A stretch of DNA of 64,000 nt, from the NCBI GenBank assembly GCA_964019055.1, contig OZ025206.1, forward strand, positions 15,659,291 through 15,723,290, read 5' to 3'. The stretch comes from Anthopleura xanthogrammica (taxonomy: Eukaryota > Cnidaria > Anthozoa > Actiniaria > Actiniidae). The notes below the pieces were generated by a model. It was not told the origin of the DNA, ran no database searches, and saw nothing but the letters and a program-made list of their open reading frames with translations. Of this stretch, positions 49,101 through 59,080 are shown one piece after another. Numbering within the stretch: position 1 is the stretch's first letter; every line of letters starts with the position of its first letter. Position numbers and translations under genes: made by a program.

Positions 49101-51421
49101 TTTGATTCCAAATAACTTCATTTGAATTCGATTTATAGCAATTAAACTTTCCAAAAAAAAAAAACATTTCTGCTCTTTCTGATGGTGGTGCTCATTTTTA
49201 AAGATTAGTTTCTATTTCTGAAAGTCAATAACGGCCATTATTGCATTCGTCGTATAGTCCTAAGAAAAGTACTGTAATAAATATATATACTCCTTTCATT
49301 AGGTGTAATCGCTGCCAAGAGATAGAAAAAGAAATAACCGAGAAGGACTGTGGTTCTTCTAACGACAACTGCTGTGCAAACGTCCAGACATCAAACATCG
49401 TTTTTGACATCGAAAGCCTGGATGAGAGCACGTGTCTTTTATCCAAAGGAAAATTGAATGCCAGATATGTGGACGGCGATTCAATGAGTGATCTTAACGA
49501 ACTGGAAACATCCTTGAGCTTGCAGGAGTATTACGAAAATGGAGACAAGCACCAGCTTGTTCAGCATGTGATCTTTATTCTTATTTTGGCCTTCTCGTTC
49601 TGTGTGGTAAGTTTAAGTTTATCAGTCTATCAGAGCCGATAATGGGAGCAAGCAGTCATACACCTGCACACAATAGGAAGAAAATGAAAACAAGCAAGAA
49701 AAAATTCAATTCCTTGCGTTTGCTTTTGCATTAACTGTAGGTCACACGTAATTTCTTTGTGCTTACATTTGCATTTGCGCAGCCCCCAAAAGCAACAAAA
49801 AAGTGAATGAATAAACGAACGAACGAACGAATGAATGAATAAATGAAAATTAATTGTAAATCCTTTCATTTTTCTGTTGATCAATTTGTAGGGTCTGTTC
49901 ATGAGTGTTTGGTACCTCACAAACGAATCTCGAAAGAGCGGTTTGTTCATCGCTATGAGAGTACTGGATATGATTTTATTGTTCGGCCAGGTATGCATCG
50001 ATATTCATCATAAACTTATGGCACGTATTACATACATTTTATGGCAATATTCTTTCTTTAAAATAAGAAAAATGCCAAAATTGAAGGCGAACATGGGCAA
50101 CTTTAGACAACCTATCCTGTGATAGATTGACTTGCCAATGTTCTTATTTGATTTAACATCTTTGTTTCCCAGGGTTTTATCGCATTCGCCTGCTTTGGGA
50201 TGGACAAACAGCTTATTATCGTACCATTCGTCAAACGGTAAATTCCATACTGTAATACACACTGTGATTTCTTTCGTGAAGCACGGGTGGTGTGTGCTGA
50301 TAATGCTCTCAGGGCTGTGGTCATGGGTTCGATACCCAGACTCGCCGTCACATATCAGTAGAGTACGTGAGGGTTTTCATGTCTCCAGTTTTCCGGTTGT
50401 CCTTCTGCAAGAACAACTTCTAAATTCCAATTTGATCATGGAATGAGGGGGAACATGTTTGTGCTATCCTTGTAAAAAAACAAGAACGATTTATAGAACA
50501 CAAATAATAATGGTAACGGCTTTGCATCAATGAGAGGGAAGCGACTTTTAGGAAATCCAATCCCCAGATCTTGGAATGAAATGAAACGTAAATTCAACAA
50601 AGGAAACAAAGTTTTTGTTCTCGCTCGAACTTGTCAAAAGGATTTTCAGCATCCTTACTTTTGCTCCTAATGTGGAATACAGATAATGTTTTATCAATAT
50701 CATACATAATCGCAAATTCTCTGACTTGTGTTTGTGTTTGTGTTTCGTTGTTAGATTCCGCAAACTGTTTTATGGCGCCGAAGTCGTGACGCTAACACCT
50801 CAAGATGAATTGAGTCCAGACGTCATACACTTGTGTGAACAATTCCTGAAACATCATAAGCAGAAGTGCAAAAGAGCTCTGCTCTGCAGCAAAACGTGAG
50901 TCGGATTTCTCTTCTTCCCTCCTTCCTTCCATCATCCCTACCTTCCTACCAGTTCCTTCCTTCCTTTTGTACCAGTTCCTTCCTTGCTTCCCTCCTACCT
51001 TCCTTCCTTCCTTGCTTGCTTCCTTCCTTCCCTCCCTCTTTCCCTCCTTCCCTCCTTCCTTCCCTCCTACCTTCCTTGCTTGCTTGCTTCCCTCCTTCCT
51101 TCCTTCCTTCCTTCCTTCTTTTCTTCCTTCCTTCCTTCCTTGCTTGCTTGCTTGCTTCCTTCCTTCCCTCCCTCGCTCCCTTCCTTCTTTCAACAAGTTA
51201 ATTGCTTATATCTTATCGCCAAAACTAGGTACCACTTTCGTACATATAATAACGTAATCTGTGGTGATCAGCTCGTCAGTTGGCTTGTAGACGTGGGCTT
51301 GGCAGAGGATCGAGTGGCCGCTACGAACTATGGGAACAGCTTACTTAAAGGGCGCGTCATCGAGCACGTGACTAAAGAGCACTTTTTCTACGACCTGCCC
51401 TATTTCTATCATTTCTGTTGA
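43166..51421 (+). CDS. GPR155: GPR155/LYCHOS homologue: PIN-like transporter, GPCR-like bundle and DEP domain; 13 exons
   Basis: Exons: 43166-43547, 44282-44675, 45756-45924, 46229-46390, 47017-47100, 47280-47482, 47552-47648, 48367-48542, 49303-49606, 49892-49990, 50173-50237, 50755-50895 and 51229-51421. All junctions are GT-AG and in phase; 2469 nt = 822 aa (human 870). Residues ~15-370 form the auxin-carrier (PIN)-like transporter half (LFPALVECF, GNFVSHFALPALLFKSM, TQSNDFALGFPI, LLNPIGFIF). Residues ~370-715 form the GPCR-like helices, with a long Cys- and acid-rich cytosolic loop (~520-640). Residues ~740-822 are a DEP domain (CGDQLVSWLVDVGLAEDR). Vertebrate GPR155 is a lysosomal membrane cholesterol sensor that activates mTORC1 through GATOR1. 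Glu23 and Tyr32 lie in the TM1 segment that I recall as implicated in sterol sensing. The start at 43166 has a strong context (G at -3 and +4); an in-frame ATG at 43103 would add 21 residues. The protein stops right after the DEP domain, without the human C-terminal tail. Confidence 0.95.
43751..43854. repeat. Cluster of short palindromes in GPR155 intron 1
   Basis: ATGAGGGATATTTAG and its reverse complement CTAAATATCCCTCAT alternate five times in about 100 bp. The run can fold on itself in several registers. A nested or self-inserted MITE remnant is likely. Confidence 0.8.
44691..44902. repeat. Fold-back (MITE-like) element in GPR155 intron 2
   Basis: The left arm begins TGTACAAATAGACCTCATTGG and the right arm ends with its near-complement CCGATGAGGTCTATTGTACA. 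Pairing continues inward through TGTTGTCCCATTTCAGACCA for more than 50 bp. A diverged partial relative lies at about 43912-44000 (AATAGACCTCTC, TTTCAGACAATGTGTCATTC). Confidence 0.85.
45022..45276. repeat. Second fold-back (MITE-like) element in GPR155 intron 2
   Basis: The terminal arms GGTGGATTCAGGTTGAGTG and CACTCAACCTGAATCCAC are inverted. A second internal inverted pair (AGAATGCAAGATGAGGTTTC and GAAACATTTTGCATTCT) lies within the 255-bp element. Confidence 0.85.
45962..46015. repeat. CACTCACCTACC minisatellite in GPR155 intron 3
   Basis: Short tandem copies of a 12-bp CACTCACCTACC-type unit, degenerating at the right end. Intron 3 spans 45925-46228. Confidence 0.8.
46600..46770. mobile_element. 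171-bp hairpin MITE in GPR155 intron 4
   Basis: The outer arm AATAGCCCACTTTCAATATA is matched inverted by TATATTGAAAGTGGGCTATT, and pairing continues through TTCTGGTTGAGT and the inner GAGGCTCCAGG / CCTGGAGCCTC, so almost the whole element folds. The same terminal AATAG(C/G)CCACTT ends bound the element at 62829-63005. Confidence 0.88.
47853..48215. repeat. G-rich dispersed repeat in GPR155 intron 7
   Basis: It begins GGACCGGTCATTATTTATG, contains G12 and G7 runs and the phrases GGGGTGGGTCA and GGGGTAGGTCA. A GACCGGTCATTATTTTT copy begins near 44005 in intron 1. It is probably an interspersed element; its ends are not defined. Confidence 0.55.
49806..49852. repeat. GAAC/GAAT tetranucleotide microsatellite in GPR155 intron 9
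   Basis: Tandem GAAC and GAAT/AAAT tetranucleotides about 40 bp upstream of the exon 10 acceptor. Confidence 0.8.
50283..50445 (+). repeat. tRNA-derived SINE-like fragment in GPR155 intron 11
   Basis: A polymerase III B-box-like GGTTCGATACC (about 50328-50338) lies ~40 bp after a degenerate A box (TGGTGTGTGCTG). It is followed by GTCACATATCAGTAGAG and CTCCAGTTTTCCGG, a tail layout I associate with cnidarian tRNA-derived SINEs. It does not fold as a functional tRNA. Confidence 0.5.
50905..51192. repeat. CTTCC/CTTG polypyrimidine microsatellite in GPR155 intron 12
   Basis: Nearly 290 bp of C/T-rich tetra- and pentanucleotide repeats (CTTC, CTCC, CTTG) start just after the exon 12 donor and end about 36 bp before the exon 13 acceptor, so they fill most of the intron preceding the DEP exon. 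Long open frames on both strands here are repeat artefacts. Confidence 0.95.
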
Positions 51422-52049
51422 GATATTGTGATATCACTCATATATACTAATAGTGATCAATGCGTGGTTATGACTTAATTTTTCAAAATTTAAATGCTAC
51501 GAAGTTTGAAGGAAGACTGATAACGACCTTGTGGTGATAGGGATATGGGACTGAGTTATTGGACTGAGAAATATTAGAATGAAAAAGAACTAGCAATATT
51601 TCTAAATAGACAAAAAAATGATAACTACTGAGTGAATGTAAAATAACGTAAAATTTTTGAATAATCGGCAGTGATAGATATATTTAATTATTTATTGTAA
51701 ATGCTATGCAAATAATTCCTATTCAAAAAGTTTTAATTTGTTTCACTTGTCGACACATGTACATTTTCGTATTGAAACGTGACAAATATCTATACAGTAT
51801 ATCTGCAACTATCATACAATGATCCAAAACAACGGTATACCCGACGTAGGGGAGGGGAAGTGAATCCTGGATTTTGTTCTCAAATATCCCTAAACGTAAT
51901 ATCTCGCAAGTCAAATCTTGGATATGAATTTACTGTATGTTTCAGTGTATTTCATATTTGTGTATAAAAAATATTCGCTACGAATACCAGTATCGAGTAT
52001 TTCAACAGGTCTTTGAGGGTCGGGGAGGGGACGTTATTTATCGGTAGTA
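51422..52049. other. GPR155 3' flank, no further feature seen
   Basis: AT-rich sequence after the GPR155 stop, presumably including its 3' UTR. I found no convincing AATAAA near the stop, no gene and no repeat structure. Confidence 0.4.
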
Positions 52050-53085
52050 TTGGAACGTTTAGATTTTGTCCCTAATTGTAACTTCCGTTGAAATTCCTTT
52101 GCGATACTCAGTCAAAGAGGAACTGTGACAGATGAAACGCTTGAGAAATAGACCGGAAAGCTGTATTTCATTACACAGAGATAATTTTTCCGCATCATTC
52201 AATCCTATATATGTATATATTGATCTTCCAACACGGGCTCACTTTCCGCCTTCTCATCGTTAATATTCGGCTCATCAGCTCACGGCAAGAGATAATTTTG
52301 ACGGTTTCATGTGAAAGCAGAAAAGAAAATTCGAAGCGATCAATTTCAAGCACCGCGTAGTAGCGCGAATGTATTGAGGAAGGACGGCCCTCTGTGATTA
52401 TTCGATTAAACTATAAGCTTTATAAGGACTATAAGCCCAAATGAAAATTGATTAGTACTGTACTATTCAACTTTTGTTTGTTTTAATTAAATATACTAGA
52501 GTCCGTGAAGTGGTTAATTATATTATTGTGAAAACTTGCGCAGTTGTATTCAAGAAGGATGCAATTGTCTTTCATTAGTGATTACGGATGCCCCACCCCT
52601 GGCCCCTCATTACAACTTGTTACTAAATGGGATCAAATGTGCATGCAGAAAACCCCGTCCATTGGCGCATGTCATACTACGATGATCAGATTTCATGCAG
52701 GAAGACAGTGATCGTGACCTTGTTGGCCTTGTTTACTTTGGATCTCTTGAACACTGCATACAACTGGGGGAGGGGTGGGGGTTCATGGGCCCAAATCTCG
52801 AACTAGCAGTTTTTAAACGTAACTTTGAAATAGCTTTATAAAGATTTTGTTGCATGTTGCTTACCAAGCTTAAAATGTATTATATTCAGATGTAAACAAT
52901 GTCAGCACAAGGAAATATGCTGGAAAAACCTGCAGACAAAGTTTGGGAAATTCCCATATTTTTGTGACCTGCTGGTTGAATTCACGTTACATATACTGCA
53001 TTTCGGGCTTGGTATGCAACATGCAAAATGCAACGAAACCTTCACCAACTGTCCCCTTGCCCTGATTTTTCTCTAACACTGGTCA
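52050..53085. repeat. ~1-kb dispersed or duplicated repeat, left copy
   Basis: From TTTGTCCCTAATTGTAACT (about 52064) to TGATTTTTCTCTAACAC (about 53079) this matches 63093-64000 at high identity by eye. The right copy lacks about 110 bp near 52330-52420. Its last 150 bp also occur at 41280-41460. Landmarks are GTCCATTGGCGCATGTCATA and GTGACCTTGTTGGCC. No coding frame is conserved between copies. Confidence 0.85.
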
Positions 53086-53259
53086 CTGCTCATGATCTGC
53101 ATGATCACTTGCATCGATCGTAGATCCGGCACGGCACGTTTTTTTTCAGAGACTGAGATGCATATATTTACATCGATCGACTACGCGCTTCCGAGTGGTC
53201 AGCCGTTAAGCTGAAGGGCAGCTAACCGTAAATGGGCAGAACAAATGTTGCAATATTAA

Positions 53260-53420
53260 TGTGCTCCACATAGTACATACGTATGACCGCTTCGACTTCC
53301 AGTCAAAGAGCGGAAACCGGAAGTAATCATGACCTTGTCGTTGGCCGGGTTTACCTTGGATCTTGATAATATCTCTACACTGCACTAAAAACTGGGAGCT
53401 TTGTGTGTGTGTTGGGGGGT
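53260..53420. repeat. Diverged partial copy of the neighbouring dispersed repeat
   Basis: ATCATGACCTTGTCGTTGGCC, TTTACCTTGGATCTTGATAA and CACTGCACTAAAAACTGGG parallel the GTGATCGTGACCTTGTTGG ... AACACTGCATACAACTGGG segment at about 52700-52770. Confidence 0.55.
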
Positions 53421-53747
53421 TTCTAAGGTACGTGTTGCTACTTAATGTGTGAATGACTCTCAATACCGTCAGTATACAAATTAATATTAGTTCATGGCTC
53501 CAGATCCCAAAGCTGTCTTTTTAAAAACTTAATTTATCTGCATGCCTACTAAGGGGACTTTTCTCAGCCAGGTGTTGATTACTAACTGCACACGATTCTC
53601 ATCCGTAATCTTCCTTTCCTCGCACGCGCGTTTCTTCGAACATGCTTCCTTGCACCGAGTACCTACTGAATGGATCCGGCACGTTTTGTTCTCAGTTGCT
53701 GAGGTATACATAATTATAACCAAAATAAGGTATTTTCCGCATCTCAA

Positions 53748-54010
53748 AATCTCTGGTTGGCTCAGTTGGTTGAGCATCGGGTTGAGGCATGTGGGGGAGG
53801 TTGCGGACCAATACTCAATATTTAAAAAAGAAATGTAGAGAAAGTGTAGCCTTTGCCGGAAATTACATCTTCAAATGGTTAGAGCTTCAGATGATGACTC
53901 GCATGACCCTTGATATCGTGCATGATCCCATTTCTCCACACCCGGGACACTTCATCACCAACCACTGATCTGAGGCACGTACATGAACCGCGGAGGATGT
54001 TAAGAACTCG
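53748..54010 (+). repeat. tRNA-derived SINE remnant
   Basis: A perfect polymerase III A box TGGCTCAGTTGG (about 53758) is followed by GTTGAGCATCGGGTTGAGG and a decayed B box (GGTTGCGGACC), then GGACCAATACTCAATAT and CTTCAAATGGTTAGAG, a tail layout common in coral SINEs. The 3' limit is uncertain. Confidence 0.6.
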
Positions 54011-54236
54011 TACTAACCACCTCTCAGAAAGGGCACTCATTGAATCATAGCCATTAATCATTTTGACCAAAACTTTTCCTATTAAAAAAAAAAAAAAAAA
54101 CCTCCACTGAACCAAGCACTTCTTCTTGCGTGATCGGGACCGGAAGTAATTTTTCCTGTTATCAACTCATTTTTCTGATTACGTAGCAGTGACGTATATA
54201 ACGTAATGATATTGAACAGATCGAGTTGAAAAATAT

Positions 54237-54244
54237 TATAAAAG
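54237..54244 (+). promoter_or_regulatory. TATA box of secreted-protein paralogue 1
   Basis: TATAAAAG lies 85 bp before the ATG at 54329, which would put transcription start near 54270 and give a 5' UTR of about 60 bp. The equivalent position upstream of paralogue 2 is occupied by unrelated repeat sequence. Confidence 0.6.
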
Positions 54245-54328
54245 TGATCGATCATGGCTTTACAGATCAGTAGGATAGTAAGCTATATAGTCGAAAAAGA
54301 AGCAATTCATCCATAGAAGAGAAGCAAG

Positions 54329-56895
54329 ATGGTGCCTAAAACTCTTCTGCTAGTTGCACTGATTCTCGTCTGCATGATTTACTGGAGCGATTCTTCAGTC
54401 GTGCCACCAACGTGCCCACCGCCAAAGTTAAGAAGTAAGAAGTGTTTTAAATGATGGCTGGGAGAAAAGCTAAAGGCTCGGATATACAGTGCAGCATTGC
54501 GCGCAATATTGCAGGCAATGATGCTGAAGTGGGATCGTTTTCTACTTCAGCAACATTGCGTTCGACAAATTGCATCGTGTGACATAGCTTGCAACATTGA
54601 TTGCCTGCAACATTACGCGGAATGCTGCACCGTGTGTCCGTAGCTTTATTGTAACTCCGAAATATGTTAAGTCCGTTAGGGTTTTTTATCTTTCTTCTTT
54701 TCTTTTCTATTGTTTTCTTTTCCCCCTCAGTTTCTTTGCATGCCCTTCCTTTCCTTTTCAATCCTTTCCTGATCTTTCTTTTGTTGTTCTCTTCTTTTCC
54801 TTTCCTTTTTTCGGCTTTTTTAATATCATTTTGTATTTACAATTTTCTAAAAGAATACAAGAAGTCAGCTAGCGTCATGTACATAATGGCCCATTTCATC
54901 CCTTCAGCAAGGTTATTAATTTTACTCCAATTTCTTGACAGAATGGCACCGGGTCACCAATTCTATGATCCAATCTTCTTACAATCTAGGCGTAAGAATG
55001 ACGTACAAGGATGCTGGTGGAAAACTAGTGATAACTGGTAATGTCTACAGCCATGGTTGTGGCGGCGGCTCTGGTTCAGCATCAATAACTTACATTCGAG
55101 GCGACTGGGTCCAGATCAGATACACTCAAGAGTTTCGTGGGAGCGCTTCGTGCTGGAAAATTTTTGGAACTACTGCCTCCCCAAGATATCGGTATGTAAT
55201 AATATAAAAATTTGTCAGTTGAACTTGTGACGCAAAATGAAGCCGTGGAAAACTGAGTGTCAAAAATTCATATATTTTTTTCATTTTTAATCTTGTCACT
55301 TGCTCATTCCTCACGTCAGTCACTATATACCAACGACAATCTTCGGGAGCAATATAGACTGCTATCCACTTGACGACGTGAGCAACAACTGAAACAGCGA
55401 ACTTTAGCGTAAAGGAGAATTTCAGACAATAACTTCAGTTTTTCTAGCTTTCTATGGCATGAAGAAGCACTGGATATTCAGAGTAGAGACGTGAACGCAG
55501 CATAACCACGTTGGCCGGTCTGTTGATTGCTCATCTTTTGCTAAGCATTTTTATTATTTATGAACAATGAAAGATGCGCCATTTAGTAAAATATCGGCCA
55601 TAAACCCAAGAAAACTGAGTACTTAAATACCAACAGTAATATACCAATAATTCGTTACAAGATCCTTTGATTTCTGTTGTTCTTAAATTAATAGTGTTAT
55701 GATTTATCTCAAACTTGTTCAGTTATTACGGTACTTTTTAGAATGAAAAATATTATTCATCGTGGAAATGTATTAAAGAAATGATACTTATTCGTTTGTC
55801 TCACGATTGAGCGTCATTTGTAGAAGACCGCGACGTTTCGACTGCAAGCTGCTAGTCCGTTCTTCATCAGGCGATGGTGTAGACTGGATGGTGCGTCTGT
55901 TATATATACCGCGCGCTCGTCGGATATGCAGTCGAAACGTCGTGACCTCAATCTTGAGACAAACGAATAAGTACTGTACTTTCACAACTTGGCGATAGAT
56001 GACATTTCAAAATTAAGATTTCGTTTCAACTAGAATAACTTTCTTCTTTCCACAGTTCGGATCTTGCTTTTGAACCCAATCCTTTACAAAAAATCCCAAT
56101 CGTGGCTTTGCAAGACTATTCTGAATCAGATGGAGATGGAATATTCAATGAATTGCACATGACCTCATTGACCAGTGAGTATTGGCTTTATAATAACTAT
56201 GTTAGAATGAATATTCATATTGAGATTTTGAGGGCTATTGAGGTGCAAATAATACCAAGTCACTTTGTCACGAGCTAAATTTGTTTTATAGAAGCAAAAT
56301 CAAATTTAAGTTCTGTAGGATTCTGTAGCAGGAGTCCAGGGTTGGTGGGAATACATAATAGAAGTCATCAAACACTTCCTTACTAAAGGATTTTAAAAGC
56401 ATCGTCATAAACCTACATGCATGTATCAACCCATGAAAGATACCGCACGTGTTAAAAATCAACAGCTTATTTATAGAACTCATCTGCATGACACTGCCAG
56501 AGAGGTGCTTCAAACTCTAACACCCTGCAAGCCATGTGGGAGTTATATGGCTGAGAATGGTGAAGCGTCTAGTATGTGGATCCGAAGCCGTAAAGAGAAG
56601 AGAATTTTGATAGGGCCTGGGCCATTTGTCGCCCTCTTAGCCTTCCCTACTGTCAATTGTATTGTGAAAATAACATTCATGTTTCATTCATTCCTTAGAC
56701 AACAAGTTTGACGGGCAAGTTTATCGCTGTGATAATGACAGAGACAATTTCTGGCACTCAAATAACGGTGTTGGACTGAGGCGAGCCACGGTGATGTTGC
56801 GCAGGAGAACACTGTCAGAGAATGCTGGGATAGTGACAGAGACCTCGTGTGGTACTCCAAACTACGTCATCAAAGACATATACGTGTTGATGTAA
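54329..56895 (+). CDS. Unrecognised small secreted protein, paralogue 1; four exons
   Basis: Exons: 54329-54434, 54942-55191, 56056-56174 and 56699-56895. All junctions are GT-AG with phases 1, 2, 1; 672 nt = 223 aa. Residues 1-~23 are a hydrophobic signal peptide (LLLVALILVCMIYW), so the product should be secreted. The mature chain has five cysteines (C29, C75, C106, C169, C209), a Gly-rich turn (HGCGGGSGSAS, 74-84), a TYIRGDWVQIRYTQEF segment likely to be beta strands (86-100), an acidic loop DYSESDGDG (139-147) that could bind calcium, and a basic stretch MLRRR (191-195). I do not recognise the family. A secreted defence, mucus or matrix role would be guesswork. Paralogue 2 differs at about 27 positions after exon 1 and by one codon, while the introns have diverged far more, which argues for a functional coding sequence. 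Confidence 0.88.
54476..54644. repeat. Fold-back (MITE-like) element in intron 1 of paralogue 1
   Basis: The left arm (GTGCAGCATTGCGCGCAAT, TTGCAGGCAAT) and the right arm (ATTGCCTGCAA, ATTACGCGGAATGCTGCAC) are inverted repeats of more than 40 bp enclosing about 80 bp. It is absent from the matching intron of paralogue 2. Confidence 0.85.
55786..55973. repeat. 188-bp inverted-repeat element in intron 2 of paralogue 1
   Basis: The outer arms TACTTATTCGTTTGTCTCA and TGAGACAAACGAATAAGTA are perfect inverses. Inner arms CGACGTTTCGACTGCA and TGCAGTCGAAACGTCG also pair. On the minus strand the left half reads CTGATGAAGAACGG ... CAGTCGAAACGTC, which resembles a hammerhead ribozyme core as found in Penelope-like retroelements. 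Confidence 0.8.
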
Positions 56896-58396
56896 CGTGT
56901 GCAAGTGTACTAACGTTGATAACGGGAAATCTGAAATAGTCGATCGGATACCTATAGGAATTGAGGAAGGCTGAATGCTCATCTCATAAATATTGCAAAT
57001 ACATAGTTAAAATCACGTTTGATCATATTGAACTGCCAATTTGTGTCATTTATCGCATTAATTCACACAAATTTATTATTATTTAATTGCAAAAGCTTAA
57101 CTTTTTTGAATTGAGCACGGACGAAAAGTAGGTGAAAATCTCATCTAGAAAAAGGTGAGCTTGTCTATCTCCAGTATATGCCGAAAGAAAAATGATTGAT
57201 AATAATTGTTTCTGCGCATGCTGCTTGCGGTAAGATTTTTACTAAATGAATAGAAGATTGAAGAAAGATTGGTATATCCTTATTTTTGACCTCTAATATT
57301 GTCCAATTGTCCAACAATTAATTACAACCAAATTATGCACAACGAAATACTTTATAAAATTATAGGCAAAAATCCCATAATTACAGCGCGACGCACCGCG
57401 TACCGTGGCCATTCAACTAACTTTTCACAAGTACCGTTGAATTTCCATCCAAGTGTTTCCATCAAATTAAATACTTTCTACGAAAGAGTCCAGTGTTAGC
57501 CAGCCAAAACACCAAAATTCGGTATCACCGAGGAAAATTCCTAGCCATGTATTATAAGTTTTTGGTTGCAAAGAGTACGAAATAAATTTAAAGGTGCGGA
57601 AATACGGGCAACAAATTCGTGCAACTTGTCGCGCAACATTGTTACGTTGCAAGTTGCAGAGTGAATGTTGCTCGTTATACCAAGGTTAGCCTCCTCCAAG
57701 GCATCTCTCTGTCTTTGAACTTCCTGTGTTAACTAAGAAGAGAAGGACTGAGGAGAGGGGAAGTTTTTCGTCCTCAGTCTCTTCACGGTCTACACCGTAT
57801 ATGCCAAAGGAAGCCCAATCTATGAAAAAACTAAGTTGCCTGTAGCTAAGTTGCCTGCGGAGGAGGCTATTAAATACTTTGCAATATTTTTTGAGTTTTA
57901 TCGATGTTGACCTAAGGAAACGATTATTACAGGGGTAAGTGAGTTTTTTCAAAGATTTCTTAACGTCTTTCTAGGCTTTTCTAGCACATGTACTACTCTC
58001 TCTTGCATTATACTTGGAATTTTTCTTATAGATTCCTATCTAGATATAAGTAAGAGTAGTTGGGAAACCCTCAATAGTTTCGGAGATACAGAGCATAATT
58101 GAAACTGGACAAACTGAGTAGTAGCATAACAAAAATGGCGTCGCGTTCATTGCGTTACGTGACCTTGTCTCTTCGCTTTAATATCTAAATATTCAAACAT
58201 ACGTAATTTTGGGCTGCTCTTTTCTTCTTTAGGCTTCAAAGAATATAGTTATGCATCTGAACGATGTTAAGCGCAGATACCAAAGCTTTCGGATTTTAGG
58301 GAGATATTCAGTTATATCTGTTATATATGTCACGGTGCTGACCCGTTTGGCGGCAGTATACAGTGGTAACGCAACTCTACAAAACATAGCTACATC
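56896..58396. other. Spacer between the secreted-protein paralogues
   Basis: No gene supported. A small GCAACATTG/GTTGC-rich inverted segment at about 57605-57670 resembles the 54476-54644 element. An AATAAA at 57581 is too far from the paralogue 1 stop to assign confidently. Confidence 0.4.
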
Positions 58397-58458
58397 TAGC
58401 CTGCGTAGCAGCCCCTCGCGAGGGGAGGGGTGCTCACGAGGGCATGCTAGGCAGGCTA
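58397..58458. repeat. Short GC-rich fold-back
   Basis: TAGCCTGCGTAGCA at the left is answered by TGCTAGGCAGGCTA at the right around a CCCCTCGCGAGGGG palindrome. About 62 bp, MITE-like. Confidence 0.7.
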
Positions 58459-58596
58459 AGCTACATCGGTTCAGTGACCTTTAAAAATCTCACAAATTGT
58501 TAAATGAAGGAATTAAGACAATCCACGAAGTTTAAGGATTATTCTCTTAAATTCTAAAGCACAAATACTCTATCTTATTTGCAAAGATATAGAGGA

Positions 58597-58732
58597 TATT
58601 ACATGGGCGCGCGGAGATACGAATTTTATCTTCGAGTGTTGTAAATATCTTTCACGAGTGAGCGCAGCGAACGAGTGAGAGATTTTCAACAAGAGAATAT
58701 CAAATTCGTATCTCCAAGCGCCCATGTAATAT
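58597..58732. repeat. 136-bp inverted-repeat element
   Basis: The left arm TATTACATGGGCGC plus GGAGATACGAATTT and the right arm AAATTCGTATCTCC plus GCGCCCATGTAATA are inverted. The centre holds GAGTGAGCGCAGCGAACGAG, itself partly repetitive. Confidence 0.8.
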
Positions 58733-58812
58733 ATTCTGTTTATTATATAATTATCAATGAAAAAGAAAAGAAAGCTTTTTGGAGCTTTTTTCTAGTATGT
58801 AACCATGGTGAT

Positions 58813-58862
58813 GATATTTTCACATGTGAGAATAACATGTTATTTTCACATGTGAAAATATC
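58813..58862. repeat. 50-bp near-perfect palindrome
   Basis: GATATTTTCACATGTGA and TTCACATGTGAAAATATC flank a central AACATGTT. The whole 50 bp is its own reverse complement except for one mismatched pair, so it could extrude a cruciform. Confidence 0.85.
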
Positions 58863-58975
58863 AAATTTTTGAAATAGAGAAATATAGGTATTTCATTGAT
58901 AATCATATAATAAATGGATATATTTTATATTTTGAGTTGGAGCACGTTTAATAATGCGGAGCTCTTCGCTTCACG

Positions 58976-59080
58976 ACGGTTGGTCCTCGACTGATTAAAT
59001 TTAGATTTTTACCCATGATGCACTGCGAACGAGTGACCATCTTACTAACATGCTATAACACGCTCTAACATGACCATAGT
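58976..59080. repeat. Truncated copy of the paralogue 2 intronic MITE
   Basis: CGACGGTTGGTCCTCGACTG, ATTAAATTTAG, GCACTGCGAACGA and AACATGCTATAACACG are shared in the same order with 59677-59765, the right half of the TTAA-flanked element at 59583-59772. It ends just before homology between the two paralogues begins (about 59083). Confidence 0.82.

Noticed and set aside
50283..50340. tRNA gene in GPR155 intron 11
   Set aside because: A B-box-like GGTTCGATACC is present but the acceptor and D stems do not pair; SINE-like tail follows.
50792..51257. Long overlapping open frames on both strands (Lys/Glu/Gly/Arg-rich or Leu/Pro/Ser-rich)
   Set aside because: They are translations of the CTTCC/CTTG microsatellite in GPR155 intron 12.
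53757..53820. tRNA gene
   Set aside because: There is a good A box, but the B box is decayed and no cloverleaf can be drawn; the downstream tail fits a SINE remnant.
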